37,775 nt of DNA from Diphasiastrum complanatum (taxonomy: Eukaryota; Streptophyta; Lycopodiopsida; Lycopodiales; Lycopodiaceae): NCBI GenBank assembly GCA_029204225.1, contig MU835608.1, positions 1 to 37,775 of the forward strand. Reading direction: 5' to 3'. A program made the translations under genes and the position numbers. Within the stretch, counting starts at the first letter, position 1; each line of letters begins with the position of its first letter. The notes below the pieces were generated by a model, which was given only the letters and a program-made list of their open reading frames with translations, made no database searches and was not told where the DNA came from. Positions 10,301 to 20,669 of the stretch are shown here, one piece after another.

Positions 10301-13300
10301 CATGGACTAGCTGTGATGATAAAAATCTCCACTACTACCAGCAAAAGATCGAATTTAAGAGACTTGCCCTGATCCAACCATGGCATCGATTGGTTCTACC
10401 CACTCCTAATGCAACTCTTGCCCTCATAGCATGGCGACCCCAAGTCCACAAATAAATAAACAAATTGTTGTGATATCCACTTATGAGAGCACTTATTAAT
10501 ATCTCTTAGTACGGTGATATCTCCTTTGTGAGCAATAGGCAACTTCCTTGTAGGTGGCTAGTATGGCTAGTGTGCACAGTGATATTATTGTGAAGTTTGA
10601 ACATAGATTTTATGCACAAACAAAGGCTATAATTCTTTTCTTGATTGCCATATAGGCTATTTAGCCATGCCCAAATGGGATGGAGGGCACAAGTCCGATA
10701 TCACTAAAAAATATCATTTATTGCTTATGTGCACGAAAGGATATTTGACCATGCCCAATCAGGGCTAGGTGGCACGAACAATATCGCTGACTTCGCTTTA
10801 GTGCGCGATTTTTTATTTGCCCCCTGCCAAATCTAATCTAGTGATAATAACAGCTTTCTGTTTTTGGTCACCATACCTTCAACAGTGAAAGAAGTAACTC
10901 TTTAACTCTAACAAGATGAAAAATCCTCATAAAACTGAATCATGATTGTTAACCATAAACCTTAAAGAGTAACGCCCGTTGGGAGGCCGTTGTGATGAAC
11001 AATGGTTAATAGAGAATTTTTAGTAGCAAATTACTAAACGGGAAATTCGAGGAACAGATATTAAAACAACTGCAAGAGGTTTGATCCTTGCCAGACAAGA
11101 ATCTCGAATTGCACAGAGAAGATAGGTGCTTGAGAGGTAGTTCACTAGAAAACAAGATAATGAAAAATCCATCTAAAAGCTGAGCCCAAGAAAGGGTTGT
11201 GATACCATATTATGAACTTGATCGTTGCTTAAGCATCACATTAAGCACAAAAGACTATATAATGATGAACAAATAATAGACTCCAACTAAAACTATTAAA
11301 TAAATATCACATACAATCATAAGCGGATACCCAAATAGGAAGAGGAAGAAGTTCTCCAACTAAGAACTTAAAAAATTCCCCGGAACATAAACTACCAAGT
11401 AAAAGCAGCAGCCCCTATTTATACTACTCACAAATAGCTTGTAGAGAATCCATTTCATTATATGCGGATGATGTGGTCATGGTTTCTCCAACCACGAAAG
11501 GCATGTAGCGACACATTGATACCCTCTGAACCTTTGTCACATCCATGGTTTGGAGGTCAAATGTGCAAAATACCAGGTCATGGTCCTTAATACATTTCGC
11601 TCTTGCATGCTAGATTCTTATTCTGGATGATTACCCTTTGAAAGTTGTCGTCTGATTATGTGTTCTATTCTTTGGACCTATATTCAACATGAGACTAACG
11701 ACCACTCGTAGACTAGAGAAGGGCCAATTCTCCTTAGTTCAAATGGAGCAACTTTGTTTCAAGTGACATATACGAGATCCACGGAGTAAAGTGTTGACTT
11801 TTTGACATTTTAGCTTACACTTGCTGCTTCATATGCTTAGAGACATGGTATACTAGGCTTACGACTTCAAATTGGGCCAGATTTTCATGTCTCCATATAT
11901 CCATGCTATCATTTGTAGTAAACCATTCTTCCCACACTTAATCGTTCTTGAGTTTGTTGTGCCCCTTATCCAGATGGAGGCTATCTTCAAACTAAATATC
12001 AACATACATAGACACTTTGTTTTTGGGACTACAGATTTTAGTATTTGCCAATACCCATGGTTGGCACTTCATCTCGAGCAACCTTTGAGCAAGGACATCA
12101 TTCTTCTTGGCATGCATAGGCATCCATATTATTGGGCAGTTTTGGTATATCTACTTCACATTTCTGAAGCCTCACATGACTACAATTGGAGATTTATCTA
12201 CAGAGCATATGTTTAGCAGGTCATGTTGGGCTCAAAGTAGACTTGTATAGAACACATTTTTTGGAGCTAGATGCGGCAAACTTCTCTACACTGCCCTCCT
12301 ACTTGGACTTTGGGCTATGTCATAGGCTGTCCTTCGTTAAAGAGGTGAATGAGATTGGGAGGGATGGCTGGCTCAGGTTCATTGGTGTCGTTCCTTTCTA
12401 GTTGGTCCCCTGGCACAACTCTGACGACGCAAGGTCTCCTGCCATTATATAATAACACAAGGTTAACCCCTTTTGCCAAGAAGGCCACCACGTGTTCCTT
12501 AAACCAGCTTAATCGCAAGATAGCATCAAAGGCATCCATCTTCAAGATTGTTGACGTTAGTCGATTCTTCCAGGTGCCCAGCGAGATTGGTAAGTTGGTT
12601 GCCAATCTACAAGTGGTCATTGTACCTTTCGCGGTCTCGACACAAATAGGGGTCACATTTTCTTCACATTGGATGCCCAATTCCCCTGCCAGTTTTTTTG
12701 ACAAGTAGTTATGCGACGCTCCCAAGTCTACCATGAAGTGGATGATGTCTTGGATACAGCCTTTCAGGTACAACAACTTTGATCCTCTCGCAGGAGTCGC
12801 CATGAGATGTTCACAATAAGCCGCAAGTGCCCCTATCTATTGTAATGCATTCAGGTCGGACTCCGTAAAATCCGTTTCTGGGTCTTCTTCGTCATCTTGT
12901 TCACCATCTTCAAGATCGAATGTCTCTCTCTCCATCCTATCAAATACTTCGGTCGCCGCCATGATTTGTTTGTTCAATAGTTTGGGGCATGACCTCCAAG
13001 AGTGACCTTGTTGATGACAGTTGAAGCAACGCATGGAACTGCCCACCGTTGGTGAGCTATTGCTGTGACTAGCTGAAGGTCCAGCGTTGTTCTTCTCTGA
13101 AACGTGTTCCCTCCATTGTTGCCTTGGTACCAACACGTGCTGGGCATTGTGCCTGGCTCGTACTGGTAGAGGGAGCTGAGACCTGGCGACTGGATTCCTG
13201 GCGCTGGTTGAGCTACCCAAGTTTCTATCTACCGGACTCCCCCTATAGTTCTGGTGTGATTCGGCGCACCCCCTCTGTCCTGGAATATAGTGCTTTCTGG

Positions 13301-15093
13301 TAAGGCACGCTCTTCCGGACTTAGTTTTTATTTTGCTGATTAAGCCTGGCAGAATCAGTCTGGCTCCCGGACAGGGGCCCGGGAGCCGTCCCGGCGGCAG
13401 AATCAACTTGGTTCCTGACTAGGCCATGACTCGAGCTCCAGAGCTAGCTCATGACTTGTGACTACTTGACTGGCTCACCACAAGTCGGAGGCTCAGTCCT
13501 TGACTTTCTAACTTGCTCTGGGACCTTAGGGAGCGTCACCCCTTAGAGTCTTATAGGGCACGCTGGGTGCACCCGAGTCAGCTTTACAACAAAAAGGTCC
13601 ACAAAACATTGCTTTGATTGCACAAGTTCGAAACTTGATAACAAGATTCCACTGGCTTCAATCTTCTAGTGGCTTCACACAATTTTCATAGCATGTTTCC
13701 TTGAAAAGAAGTTAGAATATTGGCAATGAGGTGGGGAAGAGAGAGATCAATATTCAAAACTTGTAACATTATAATAACATTTAGATTATGCTTACACCAT
13801 AAATTTGAGTATGATGGTAAGCAATAGCTACCACCTCTAACCCCATGCCATGTCTATAAACAATGATCGCCCAATGCACTCAACTAGAGTCAAAAGTCAT
13901 CAAATCACACATTACCTATATGCTACTGAAAAGCGCCATAAAGCCTTTCACCTCTAGAATTGTAGTAAAACAACGAACAATAATAATCTACTTCTGCCAC
14001 TAGCACAAGAGCCAATCCTCTTTGATATTCAAACTTGAAAACATCAAAGCTTTGAGTAACAATTTGAAGCTTAAACTTGGTGCCAAATTAATATACCAAA
14101 ATTACCATAGTGTGGAAAAGTTCAATCCATGCTCCATATTTCCTTCAACGTCATAATATAAAGTTAATAAGAACACTATCAAACATATAAAAGGCTGCAT
14201 GATCAATATTCCATGGAATTTAGTACTCGACATTTGTAAAGAATAAGCAACTTTCTTTTGTCACATATGGCTTTTCCTTTATACGAATACTCTACACACC
14301 CCATTTGAAGGATGTAACATGTGCCCTTTTGAAATGCAAAAAATTAGAACCATGCATGCGTATGAATCTTTGCTCAGATTGATTTTGACACAAACAAGAG
14401 ACAATCTCTTCACCTCATCAAAGTCACAACAAAATCTAAAGCATGTAGTACCGATAGTGTCTTGAAAATTGTGCTTGTGTCCATTGTCATCAATGCTCAC
14501 CAGGATCAGATCCATCGTAGTTACAAAAACGTCAAGTTTTGATCATATTGCTTAAGTTGAAGTGATGATTTTGGTATCAATTACACATCCGAAAAGGTCA
14601 GATTGTTAGTTTTTTGCCCAAAAGGTGAGGAGATGACCTTGACTACCATGAAGCAAGCACAGACGAGCAAACCCAAATCTTGTCCTTACTTGCTCACAGA
14701 AAATTGTTGTCAAACAGTGTCTTCATCAAATCTTTAGAGAATTCCATCTTTCTGATATTCCAATGTACACCAGCAACTAACGGTGAAAAATACCTGCATC
14801 CTGTTAGATACGAAGTTTTAGAGCTAGTGGGTGACGAAACTTCAAACCTGCGTATAGGACAGAGTATTCATCATTTGAGTAGCAGAGGCAGGCTTTGCAG
14901 GTGAAGGAACAAATGTGTGGGCCGGTACTGTCAACTGTTCATACAGTGCCATCTTGTTGCGTGGTGGGGCACGAGGCCCTGCATTCTTTGTCTCCTTGAC
15001 ATGTAACCTTGGAAAAAGGGCACCTGTCTCTAAACACCCTCCACCTTTTGGCTGCTTGCTTCCATCTCCTTTGCTATCCTTAGAAGACTTCAT
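5961..15093 (-). CDS. ELF3: EARLY FLOWERING 3 homologue, evening-complex scaffold (4 exons)
   Basis: Minus-strand gene. Coding exons are 15093-14848, 9138-8003, 7513-7462 and 7343-5961, all with GT...AG introns; phases fit and give 938 codons. ELF3 is the nuclear scaffold that joins ELF4 and the MYB-like factor LUX in the evening complex, which represses clock, growth and flowering genes at night (family knowledge). Evidence seen: the N-terminal block FPRLHV...[16 protein letters not shown] (residues about 27-54); the central block SMVDS...[17 protein letters not shown] continuing over the exon 2-3 junction into [17 protein letters not shown] and VQEIMADSP (about 420-487); a Tyr/Pro/Gly-rich segment in exon 4; and the C-terminal block VIKVVPRA...[14 protein letters not shown] (910-938). 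It is longer than Arabidopsis ELF3 (695 aa) and has no glutamine tract. The join of exon 1 to exon 2 across 5.7 kb is inferred; an extra small exon cannot be excluded. Confidence 0.93.
7462..7513 (-). CDS. ELF3: ELF3 exon 3 (52-nt micro-exon)
   Basis: Only 52 nt, encoding residues 461-478, [18 protein letters not shown], one of the most conserved ELF3 stretches. Acceptor ATTGCAG|GCAG at 7514/7513, donor GTCAAG|GTGAGA at 7462/7461. The first base completes the Lys codon begun in exon 2 and the exon ends in phase 0. It is easily missed by gene finders because it is too short to stand out as an ORF. Confidence 0.93.
7514..8002 (-). other. ELF3: ELF3 intron 2
   Basis: 489-bp GT-AG intron between exon 2 and the 52-nt exon 3. 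AT-rich, no internal feature recognised. Intron 3 (7344-7461, 118 bp) is likewise plain. Confidence 0.85.
8003..9138 (-). CDS. ELF3: ELF3 exon 2 (middle region, start of ELF4-binding block)
   Basis: Residues 83-460. The acceptor is a T-rich tract TTTTTTTCCAG|TGC at 9139/9138. It opens with a hydrophobic, proline/methionine-rich patch ([19 protein letters not shown], about 89-107). A long Ser/Asp/Asn-rich, probably disordered stretch follows with little outside similarity. It ends with the highly conserved [13 protein letters not shown]...[19 protein letters not shown]. The donor is CTCAA|GTTAGC at 8003/8002, leaving two bases of a Lys codon. The acidic and conserved end is the first half of the region that binds ELF4 in Arabidopsis. 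Confidence 0.92.
9139..11199 (-). other. ELF3: ELF3 intron 1, 3' part without recognised genes
   Basis: AT-rich intron sequence with no recognised coding domain on either strand. It includes the pair of imperfect direct repeats listed separately at 10663-10791. Short open frames here show no family signature. Confidence 0.7.
10663..10791. repeat. Imperfect direct repeat pair in ELF3 intron 1
   Basis: About 53 bp at 10663-10715 (TTTAGCCATGCCCAA ... GGCAC...CGATATCACT) is repeated with changes at 10739-10791 (TTTGACCATGCCCAA ... GGCAC...AATATCGCT), offset 76 bp. GATATC or near-GATATC words also recur at about 10470-10590. Origin unknown; possibly a decayed minisatellite or transposon end. Confidence 0.55.
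11200..11440 (-). mobile_element. Possible decayed LTR end with primer-binding-like site
   Basis: TGATACCA at about 11200-11208 is, on the minus strand, TGGTATCA, the core of an initiator-Met primer-binding site. Above it, the plus-strand CTATTTATACT at about 11414-11424 is a minus-strand AGTATAAATAG TATA box. The order TATA, then LTR end, then primer-binding site on the minus strand suggests the remains of a 5' LTR. No LTR partner was found, so this is weak. Confidence 0.3.
11440..12300 (+). pseudogene. LINE (non-LTR) reverse transcriptase remnant in ELF3 intron 1
   Basis: The plus strand reads [18 protein letters not shown], stop, RHIDTL (about 11454-11532). This is the YADD catalytic box of a non-LTR reverse transcriptase with its usual following glutamine-helix. 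A frameshifted [15 protein letters not shown] continues it. Further on, [23 protein letters not shown] (about 11929-11997) resembles the C-terminal part of plant LINE ORF2, where T-P-x-x-I-x-x-x-E-x-x-x-x-P-I-E-x-x-A-L is usual. Several stops and frameshifts show it is dead. The 5' part of the LINE is missing, as is usual for truncated insertions. Confidence 0.6.
12315..13440 (-). pseudogene. Gypsy-type gag (zinc knuckle) and protease remnant in ELF3 intron 1
   Basis: Minus strand. The upper segment (13406-12837) ends a gag with a perfect CCHC knuckle [14 protein letters not shown] (about 13034-12993) after a basic, proline-rich linker, followed by an acidic tail. After a stop, the lower segment (12803-12315) is a retropepsin-like domain: [17 protein letters not shown], where the family has D[ST]GA.H.[FY]. 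The catalytic Asp is present but the next residue is Leu. [16 protein letters not shown] matches the retroviral aspartyl protease end seen in Gypsy polyproteins (D.ILG..WL). No RT follows. The GC content of 13000-13560 is higher than its surroundings, marking a later insertion. Confidence 0.75.
13441..14847 (-). other. ELF3: ELF3 intron 1, 5' part without recognised genes
   Basis: The first 120 bp (13441-13560) are GC-richer and probably belong to the Gypsy remnant's 5' flank. The rest is AT-rich intron with no domain I recognise on either strand. Confidence 0.6.
14848..15093 (-). CDS. ELF3: ELF3 exon 1 (N-terminal block)
   Basis: Residues 1-82. The ATG at 15093 gives MKSSKDSK, a basic start like that of other ELF3 proteins. 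The conserved phosphatase-like-motif-free block LFPRLHV...[16 protein letters not shown] follows directly. In Arabidopsis the ELF3 N-terminus is the part reported to contact phyB and COP1 (family knowledge). The donor is CAG|GTTTGA at 14848/14847, phase 0. The intronic reading frame hits a stop two codons past the donor, which supports the splice. Confidence 0.93.
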
Positions 15094-15780
15094 TTTCAGG
15101 CTAGTAAAAGGTTGAGATTAACATAGAGTTCAATCATCCCTCCACTGGGGTCACACAAGGATCTGAGACACGCAGTCTAAGGCGTCCACTGTTATCAATG
15201 GATCCAGGCACAAACCCTACCACATACACTTGGATTTGATAACCTACTGCATGAATCAAAAAGCTTAACACAACCTCAAAAAGAACAGCTATGATAGCCA
15301 CACATAAATACGCCTTGTGAGATCTTTGATGAGATGGTTCTAAAGCAGATTTTCAAAAAAAATTCCTTATCTCAAGCCCTAAACGGACACCTGAGCCACA
15401 AAAACAACCCCGCTCCGGACACACCACCCGCTTCTAGACGCTCACATAGATAAGCAAAAAGCAAATGCATCGTCACTCGAAGTGGCAACGCAGATGGGAA
15501 ATTGGCACTTCACCTCGGAAGTTCTTTCGATCAAACCCTTCCTTCAGCTCAGCAGCGACCAACAACCCCAATCCGAGAGCTCCATCGCCAGCGCTTCAGC
15601 CACAGATCTGCAACCAAGGATGGAATTGAAAAACCAAGGCCTGATTGATTGGATCGTCCACGCCTATAATCTTGCAGCGATGGCTATGGCTGTGGCTATG
15701 GCGATGGCGATGGCGATGGCGAAAGGAACGCGAAGAAAAGGAAAGAGCGAGAAATGGTCCCTCGTATCATAATAACACGC
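15094..15780 (-). promoter_or_regulatory. ELF3: Probable ELF3 5' leader and proximal promoter
   Basis: Region directly upstream of the ELF3 ATG. It holds a GCGATG-type hexanucleotide repeat at about 15679-15721 (CGCCAT on the ELF3 strand). A plus-strand open frame of about 96 codons spans that repeat (15482-15772), but it has no known domain and a low-complexity Ala/Met tail, so I read it as leader or promoter sequence rather than a gene. The transcription start cannot be placed from sequence alone, and a leader intron is possible. Confidence 0.45.
15679..15721. repeat. GCGATG hexanucleotide / GGC(T/G)(A/G)TG minisatellite
   Basis: Successive units GCGATG, GCTATG, GCTGTG, GCTATG, GCGATG (x4): seven to eight hexamers with drift at the left and near-perfect at the right. 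Located about 600 bp upstream of the ELF3 start codon. Confidence 0.9.
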
Positions 15781-15854
15781 TGTGCTCTTAAATCCGTCAC
15801 CGTTGGATTCTCCCCGAGGTCCATTCAGATGTTGCCAGGTCTTTACAAAGCCTC

Positions 15855-15860
15855 CACGTG
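15855..15860. promoter_or_regulatory. G-box CACGTG upstream of ELF3
   Basis: Palindromic CACGTG in the context TCCACGTGGA, about 760 bp upstream of the ELF3 ATG. G-boxes are bound by bZIP (HY5) and bHLH (PIF) factors; functional use here is inferred. Confidence 0.5.
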
Positions 15861-15987
15861 GAATCTATGACGCGTGGCTGACATCCAACTGGGAGAGCCG
15901 AGATTATGTAGTGCCGTGAAGACACGTTGTTATATTAAACAACGAGGGGGGTAAAAGGGCAAAAAAGTGGATCTTTGGCCCCCTTGA

Positions 15988-15993
15988 CACGTG
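15988..15993. promoter_or_regulatory. Second G-box CACGTG upstream of ELF3
   Basis: CACGTG in GACACGTGGTAAG, about 895 bp upstream of the ELF3 ATG and 133 bp from the first. A half-related GACACGTTG lies between them at about 15920. Confidence 0.5.
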
Positions 15994-18767
15994 GTAAGCC
16001 GTTTATACCTTTTTAGCGGTTTACTCTTAGAGTTGGGCTGCCAAAAGTGTGCGAGTGGCGTGGTTTCTGATGTCAATCTAGCGTGATTGGGTGCTCGTCT
16101 TTACCGCCCTCTTTCTTTTTTTTGTTCTTACAAATGACAATCAAAGGACCACCTCGTCAAGAAGTGTAATTAGATCAAACCCTAATGGCTCATTCGAATT
16201 CTACCAGCCTAATTGGTCTAATTTTTGTCAAGGTAAGTAGCTCAACTTGTCAGGCAATGTCCTCAACATTGAAAAGCAATTACGTGACAAAAGGCCCTTG
16301 CCACATGGTGAAAACTCGAGCTCACTTTAAAAGAGGGGAAGTCCCTTTTTTTTAAGTGAAGATTCCAATTTAAATAAATAAGGGATTAGTCTAGCACCCA
16401 ATGTTTTGACATTCATTGTCCTCAATGGACCCTAAGACCAAGTTGGATAAGAGTGTTACTTGTGACCCAAACTCAAATCCAGGTTTCACATGGAGTTAGG
16501 AATAAGTCCAAAAGGCCCAAAGTTGATTTGTGGAGCCACTCCAAGGGTCTCCCCACATTTCACAGGGGTTGAGAAGGCATGGCCACATGCACATTTTTGT
16601 GCCACCAATCTTGAATGCGCGTTGACAAGGCAAGTGCGCCTCCTGGATTATAGTACTAATCCGGGATGTGCAAAAAAGCAGTTTATGGATGCACTTACAT
16701 CCAAGAACTACTTGAACTCCATGAGTTCTTCCTTAACCATGGTGGAGTCGCATGCCCTTCAACTTCAAACGCAAGTGGGCTTCCAAATGGCCGGTTTACA
16801 TTTGCCTGCTAGCTACGTTTTTTTGTTTTCTCATTTTCTTTGCTCTCCTTGTTGTGTGTTTGCTCTTCCTCTCATATATTTTTGGTTTTCCCAGCTGCAT
16901 TTTTTGTATTCCTCATTCCATGTTCATGCTTTTTGTTGCTTTTGGTTTCACCCGTACTCTCTCATAGAGCATATTCCCTTATCTTTTCCCTCTTGTGTGT
17001 TGTTTATTAGGATATTTTTGCCACCACTTCATTGGCTTATCGTTGCTCTAACTACTCTTCTATCTTAGAGATGTCATTTCCTCACTCTTTCACATCAATG
17101 TTAAAGGCTCCTATGCATGATACGAGTTTCAAGGAAGCCAACAAAATTTGGAACTCAAATGATGCTTCCAAGAGCCAAGTTTCGAAAAGAGCCATCGACT
17201 TTTGGGGAGATGAAGAAACTGAGCAACTACTTAGTGTGCCTCCAACTTTTTTCCAAAGGCTAATACAAATGCAAATGTCATAGGGTCTACTTCTGGTGGT
17301 GGAAAAGGGGTTGAAGAGCAAGTGTCCTCGACACCAATGCAATGTCTTAGTACATCTGTGTTTATTAATGCATTATAATATCCATTGTGTTGTAGGCCCA
17401 AAACGAGCTATTAGCCTTAGGAACAAGGCGGTTTACTCTTTAGGCTCTTCAAAGTAATTAATAAGGATAATAGGCCAATAAGGGCCCAATGTAGTTTAAA
17501 TAATACTTGGCAAGGGCTAACTATCCCTCAAAATAGGTATGTTTAGTTAAGTGAGAGCATTGTCTATAACTGGGCAAGGGACATCAATTCTTGGATCTTT
17601 TGGCTCATTTGCAAGTGAGAGCTTTTTGTTTCTTCGTGAATGTGAGCTATGGGGATTTCCTTTGCTAGGTCTCATGTGCGTTATCTACATGAATCCATGC
17701 TGAGCGTTTACATTGCTTTGTACTCTTCCTTTCATTTCTATTGAGATTCTATGGAGATCCTTGTGTTTCTAGCATTCTATGGATATGTTATCGTGATTGT
17801 CTTCTACTCTTCTTGCTTTTAGCTTTACTATCATTGTTATTGCTATTAGTTTGGGATTTGGCACATGATAATTCTTGGTCAGAGCCTTAGATCCATGATT
17901 CATGATTATTCTATGTGAATTCCATTAGATTTAATGAGTTTATTGCTTTTGTAGCTTCCTTGTTGCTACTTTATAGCTTTTAAATTTACAGTTCTGTTCA
18001 GACAAATTTTGAGTATTCAATTTCGTTTTTCATTTCTAATTTGATTCCATATATTTGTAGAGCTTTGTTTTAGCTCTCATTTGCACCAATCTGCAAGCAA
18101 TTTGAGTGAGAGATACAAAAGTTATTGCAATTTTCCCAAATGTTGTCCAAACCGGTGATCAGAATTCGTCTTTTACTTTGTGTGATTTTTTTAGATTTGA
18201 TTTAAGTTTTTATTTCAAGTTTCTCTACATAGTATTTTTGAACATTGTCTTAGCTTTGATCTGATCCATATGGCAAGTCATTTGGATTAGTATTCAAAAA
18301 CTTATGACAAATCTTGTTTCCTAGCTCTAGTTTTGCTAATTTTCTTCTTTAGAAAATTTCATCCATGTTCTATTGCTAATTTGACCTATCAAATTTCTTT
18401 CAATCATTGATTTGATACTATAGGCTGATAGAGCTTGTTGTTAGATTTTTAGAGGTACTAAGTTTTTGTAATTTGGATCAATATTGAGGAAGTTATGATC
18501 AAATTAGTGGAGGTGGGTCAGATTTGCCAGAATTCTGGAAATTTTCTTTGGATTTTTCCAAGTGAGAGAAAAGCATTTCATTTTTTCAACTTTGAAGTTT
18601 AATTCTTTTGTTAAAAAAAAATTAACCTTTCATTTTAAAAGTTCACCACATTTAAAAAAAAAAAATTAAACTCGCCCACCACACTCCCAACCAAACTCGC
18701 CATTTAAAATCTCACACAAAGATCGCACACAAACTCGTAAAAAAAAACAATTAAAAAAAAAAACTCG
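15994..18767. other. Intergenic region, no supported gene
   Basis: One plus-strand open frame of about 190 codons (16490-17068) turns into a Phe/Leu/Cys-rich tail encoded by T-rich DNA and shows no domain, and an adjacent frame (17082-17283) likewise. Neither is called. A telo-box-like AAACCCTAA is at about 16175-16183. Between about 18050 and 18500 the phrase 'tagct(t/c)tg...atttg...(g/c)ttatga' recurs loosely at intervals near 180-190 bp, suggesting a decayed repeat. Poly(A) runs lie at about 18610-18760. Confidence 0.5.
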
Positions 18768-18916
18768 TGCACCTCTTCTCTCTCTCACGCGGCGCGGCGC
18801 CCCTCTCTTTGTTTCCTTTCCTGTGCCTCTGCCTACGGCGACCTGTCCTCCCTACATCTCTCTCCCTACCCCTAGGACCTCTCTCTCCCTCTACCTACGA
18901 CCTCTCTCTCTATATT
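18768..18916 (+). repeat. CT-rich low-complexity tract
   Basis: Pyrimidine-rich stretch of imperfect CTCTCT/CCTACGACCTCTCTC units directly upstream of the truncated Copia element. Not a pure microsatellite. Confidence 0.7.
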
Positions 18917-18949
18917 TGCCAAATGCATGATCACTCATGCATTATTGCC

Positions 18950-20346
18950 TAAATCCTTTTGGCAACATGTTGTTTCGATAGCAGCTTATTTGTAGAAATG
19001 ATGTAGAACTAAAGGTTTATCGAACATCAAAAATCCTTGTGAAGTTTGAACTAGATCCAAACCTTCATTAAAGCATTTAAAAGTTTTCAAATGCTCTGCC
19101 TATGCTCATGTCCCTAAAGGGTGGACGAGCATTCTATTAAAACAAATTTTGTTGGTTATTCTTCTTCGAATGGTATGTATAGGCCGTATAATCCTATAGC
19201 TTGTAAAGTTTTCACAAGCAGGGATGTTACGTTTCTTGAAGATCAGTTTATCGACTTGAAGGGCAAGAACCATATTCTACCTATCGCTCATGTCCCGAAT
19301 ACTGATGAATATCAAAATACAATTTCAATTCCTTCAAGTAGCCAGCCTATAAAATCATACTCAAAATAAGAACTAGAAGCTATAACTTAGGAGCATCTGA
19401 CACAGACCGCACAACATCGAATTTTGCAGCCCAAAGCACCTCCTAGAAGATCAACAAAAATTTGAATTCAGCCTATTAGATTCATTGATAAGTATGCTCA
19501 CTATCTTTCGTACGAGCCAATTGCAATCGAAGAAGCACTCACACAAGCCATTCAAATCTTTGGAAGGAAGCTATAGATAAAGAATACAACTCGTTGATAA
19601 AAAAACAACACATGGACTGTCACTAAGTTGCCTGCAGGCAGAAAGGTTATCGACTGCAAATCTTCAAGATCAAGTACACAGTAGATGGCATCATCAATAG
19701 CAGAAAGGCTAGACTGGTGACAAGAAGATTTCTACATGTTTCCAACATTGACTACTTAGAAACAGTCAGCCCAGTGGTCAAGCACTCCTCTATCAGATTG
19801 CTGCTATCGTTTGCTATTGCAACTAACCTTGAGGTACATCAATTAGATGTACAAGCTACATTTCTCCATGGAGTTATTGAAGAGCACATCTATATGATCC
19901 AACCAGAGGGTTACGTGGATCGTGTATGTAAACTCGACAAGGTGTTGTGTGGCCTGAAACAATTTTCAAGAGCATGGTTTCATCAAATCAACTCATTCCT
20001 TATCAAACAAGGATTCGAACCAAGCTCTGCAGACTACAATGTCTGTTTCAAGGCCATTCGACAATCCTTTATCATCATCACACTGTATGTGGATGATACA
20101 TTGCTATTTGACAATAATATCAAATTGATAAATGTTATCAAGATGATGTTATCTCAAGAATTTGAGATGACAGATCTAGGAGAAGCTCATTATTGTCTCA
20201 AAATCCAAATCCATGGAGACAGAAACAAGAAGCTTCTCTACATTACTCAATAAAGGTATATCTTTAATATGCTTACAAAATTCAATTTCATGAATTACAA
20301 GCTTGTACATTCTCCTATGGATTCAGGTCTGAAATTATCAAAAGAG
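18950..20346 (+). pseudogene. 5'-truncated Copia element: integrase end to reverse transcriptase
   Basis: Plus strand, with stops and frameshifts. It begins within the integrase C-terminal region: AAYL, then TKGLSN, then SKPSLKHLKVF.CSAYAHVPK and NFVGYSSSNGMYRPYNP (about 18985-19195). A variable linker follows, then RT: NTWTVTKLPAGRKVIDCK (about 19605), the QLDVQATFLHGVIEEHIYM box (19841-19897), CGLKQFSRAWF, and the catalytic FIIITLYVDDTLLFDNN (20071-20121). It breaks off after about 20346, before RNase H. RNase H, LTRs and the gag-protease half are missing. The YVDD region is very close to that of the fragment at 1.4-2.3 kb. Confidence 0.88.
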
Positions 20347-20669
20347 TAATGCCCTCGAACCAAAGAGGATTCAATTATCTCTCTCCCCTAATCCTATAGC
20401 TAATCCAGATCCATTCATTTGTTATATATAATTATTTGTACAGTCGCACAATCTGCAAAAAGATACAAGAATCGCCAACAGGTTTCTACTCGACAAAACA
20501 TCGAATAGACAATGACAAAGTATCGAATTGACAATTGTCAAAGTATCTTTTGTAGCCTATTCAACCATCAGATATTGACTATTTGATTCGACTCGATTCA
20601 ACCATCTTATCGTTCGACCTTATCTTTCACGATCAAGCAAAATCTTCAATAGAATTAGATTCCATTAGA
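20347..20669. other. Spacer between two Copia remnants
   Basis: AT-rich sequence with repeated ATCGAAT/TCGA-containing phrases (about 20490-20600). No domain. It may be degraded LTR of either neighbour. Confidence 0.35.

Noticed and set aside
10700-10715. Evening element (AAAATATCT) in ELF3 intron 1
   Set aside because: The sequence reads AAAATATCA, one base off the consensus, in an AT-rich stretch; chance is likely.
15482-15772. 96-codon plus-strand ORF ending in an Ala/Met repeat
   Set aside because: The repeat is a hexanucleotide expansion, there is no domain, and the region fits the ELF3 leader or promoter.
16490-17068. 192-codon plus-strand ORF
   Set aside because: Its C-terminal half is a T-rich, Phe/Leu/Cys-rich translation without domain structure, and no splice partner or neighbour supports it.
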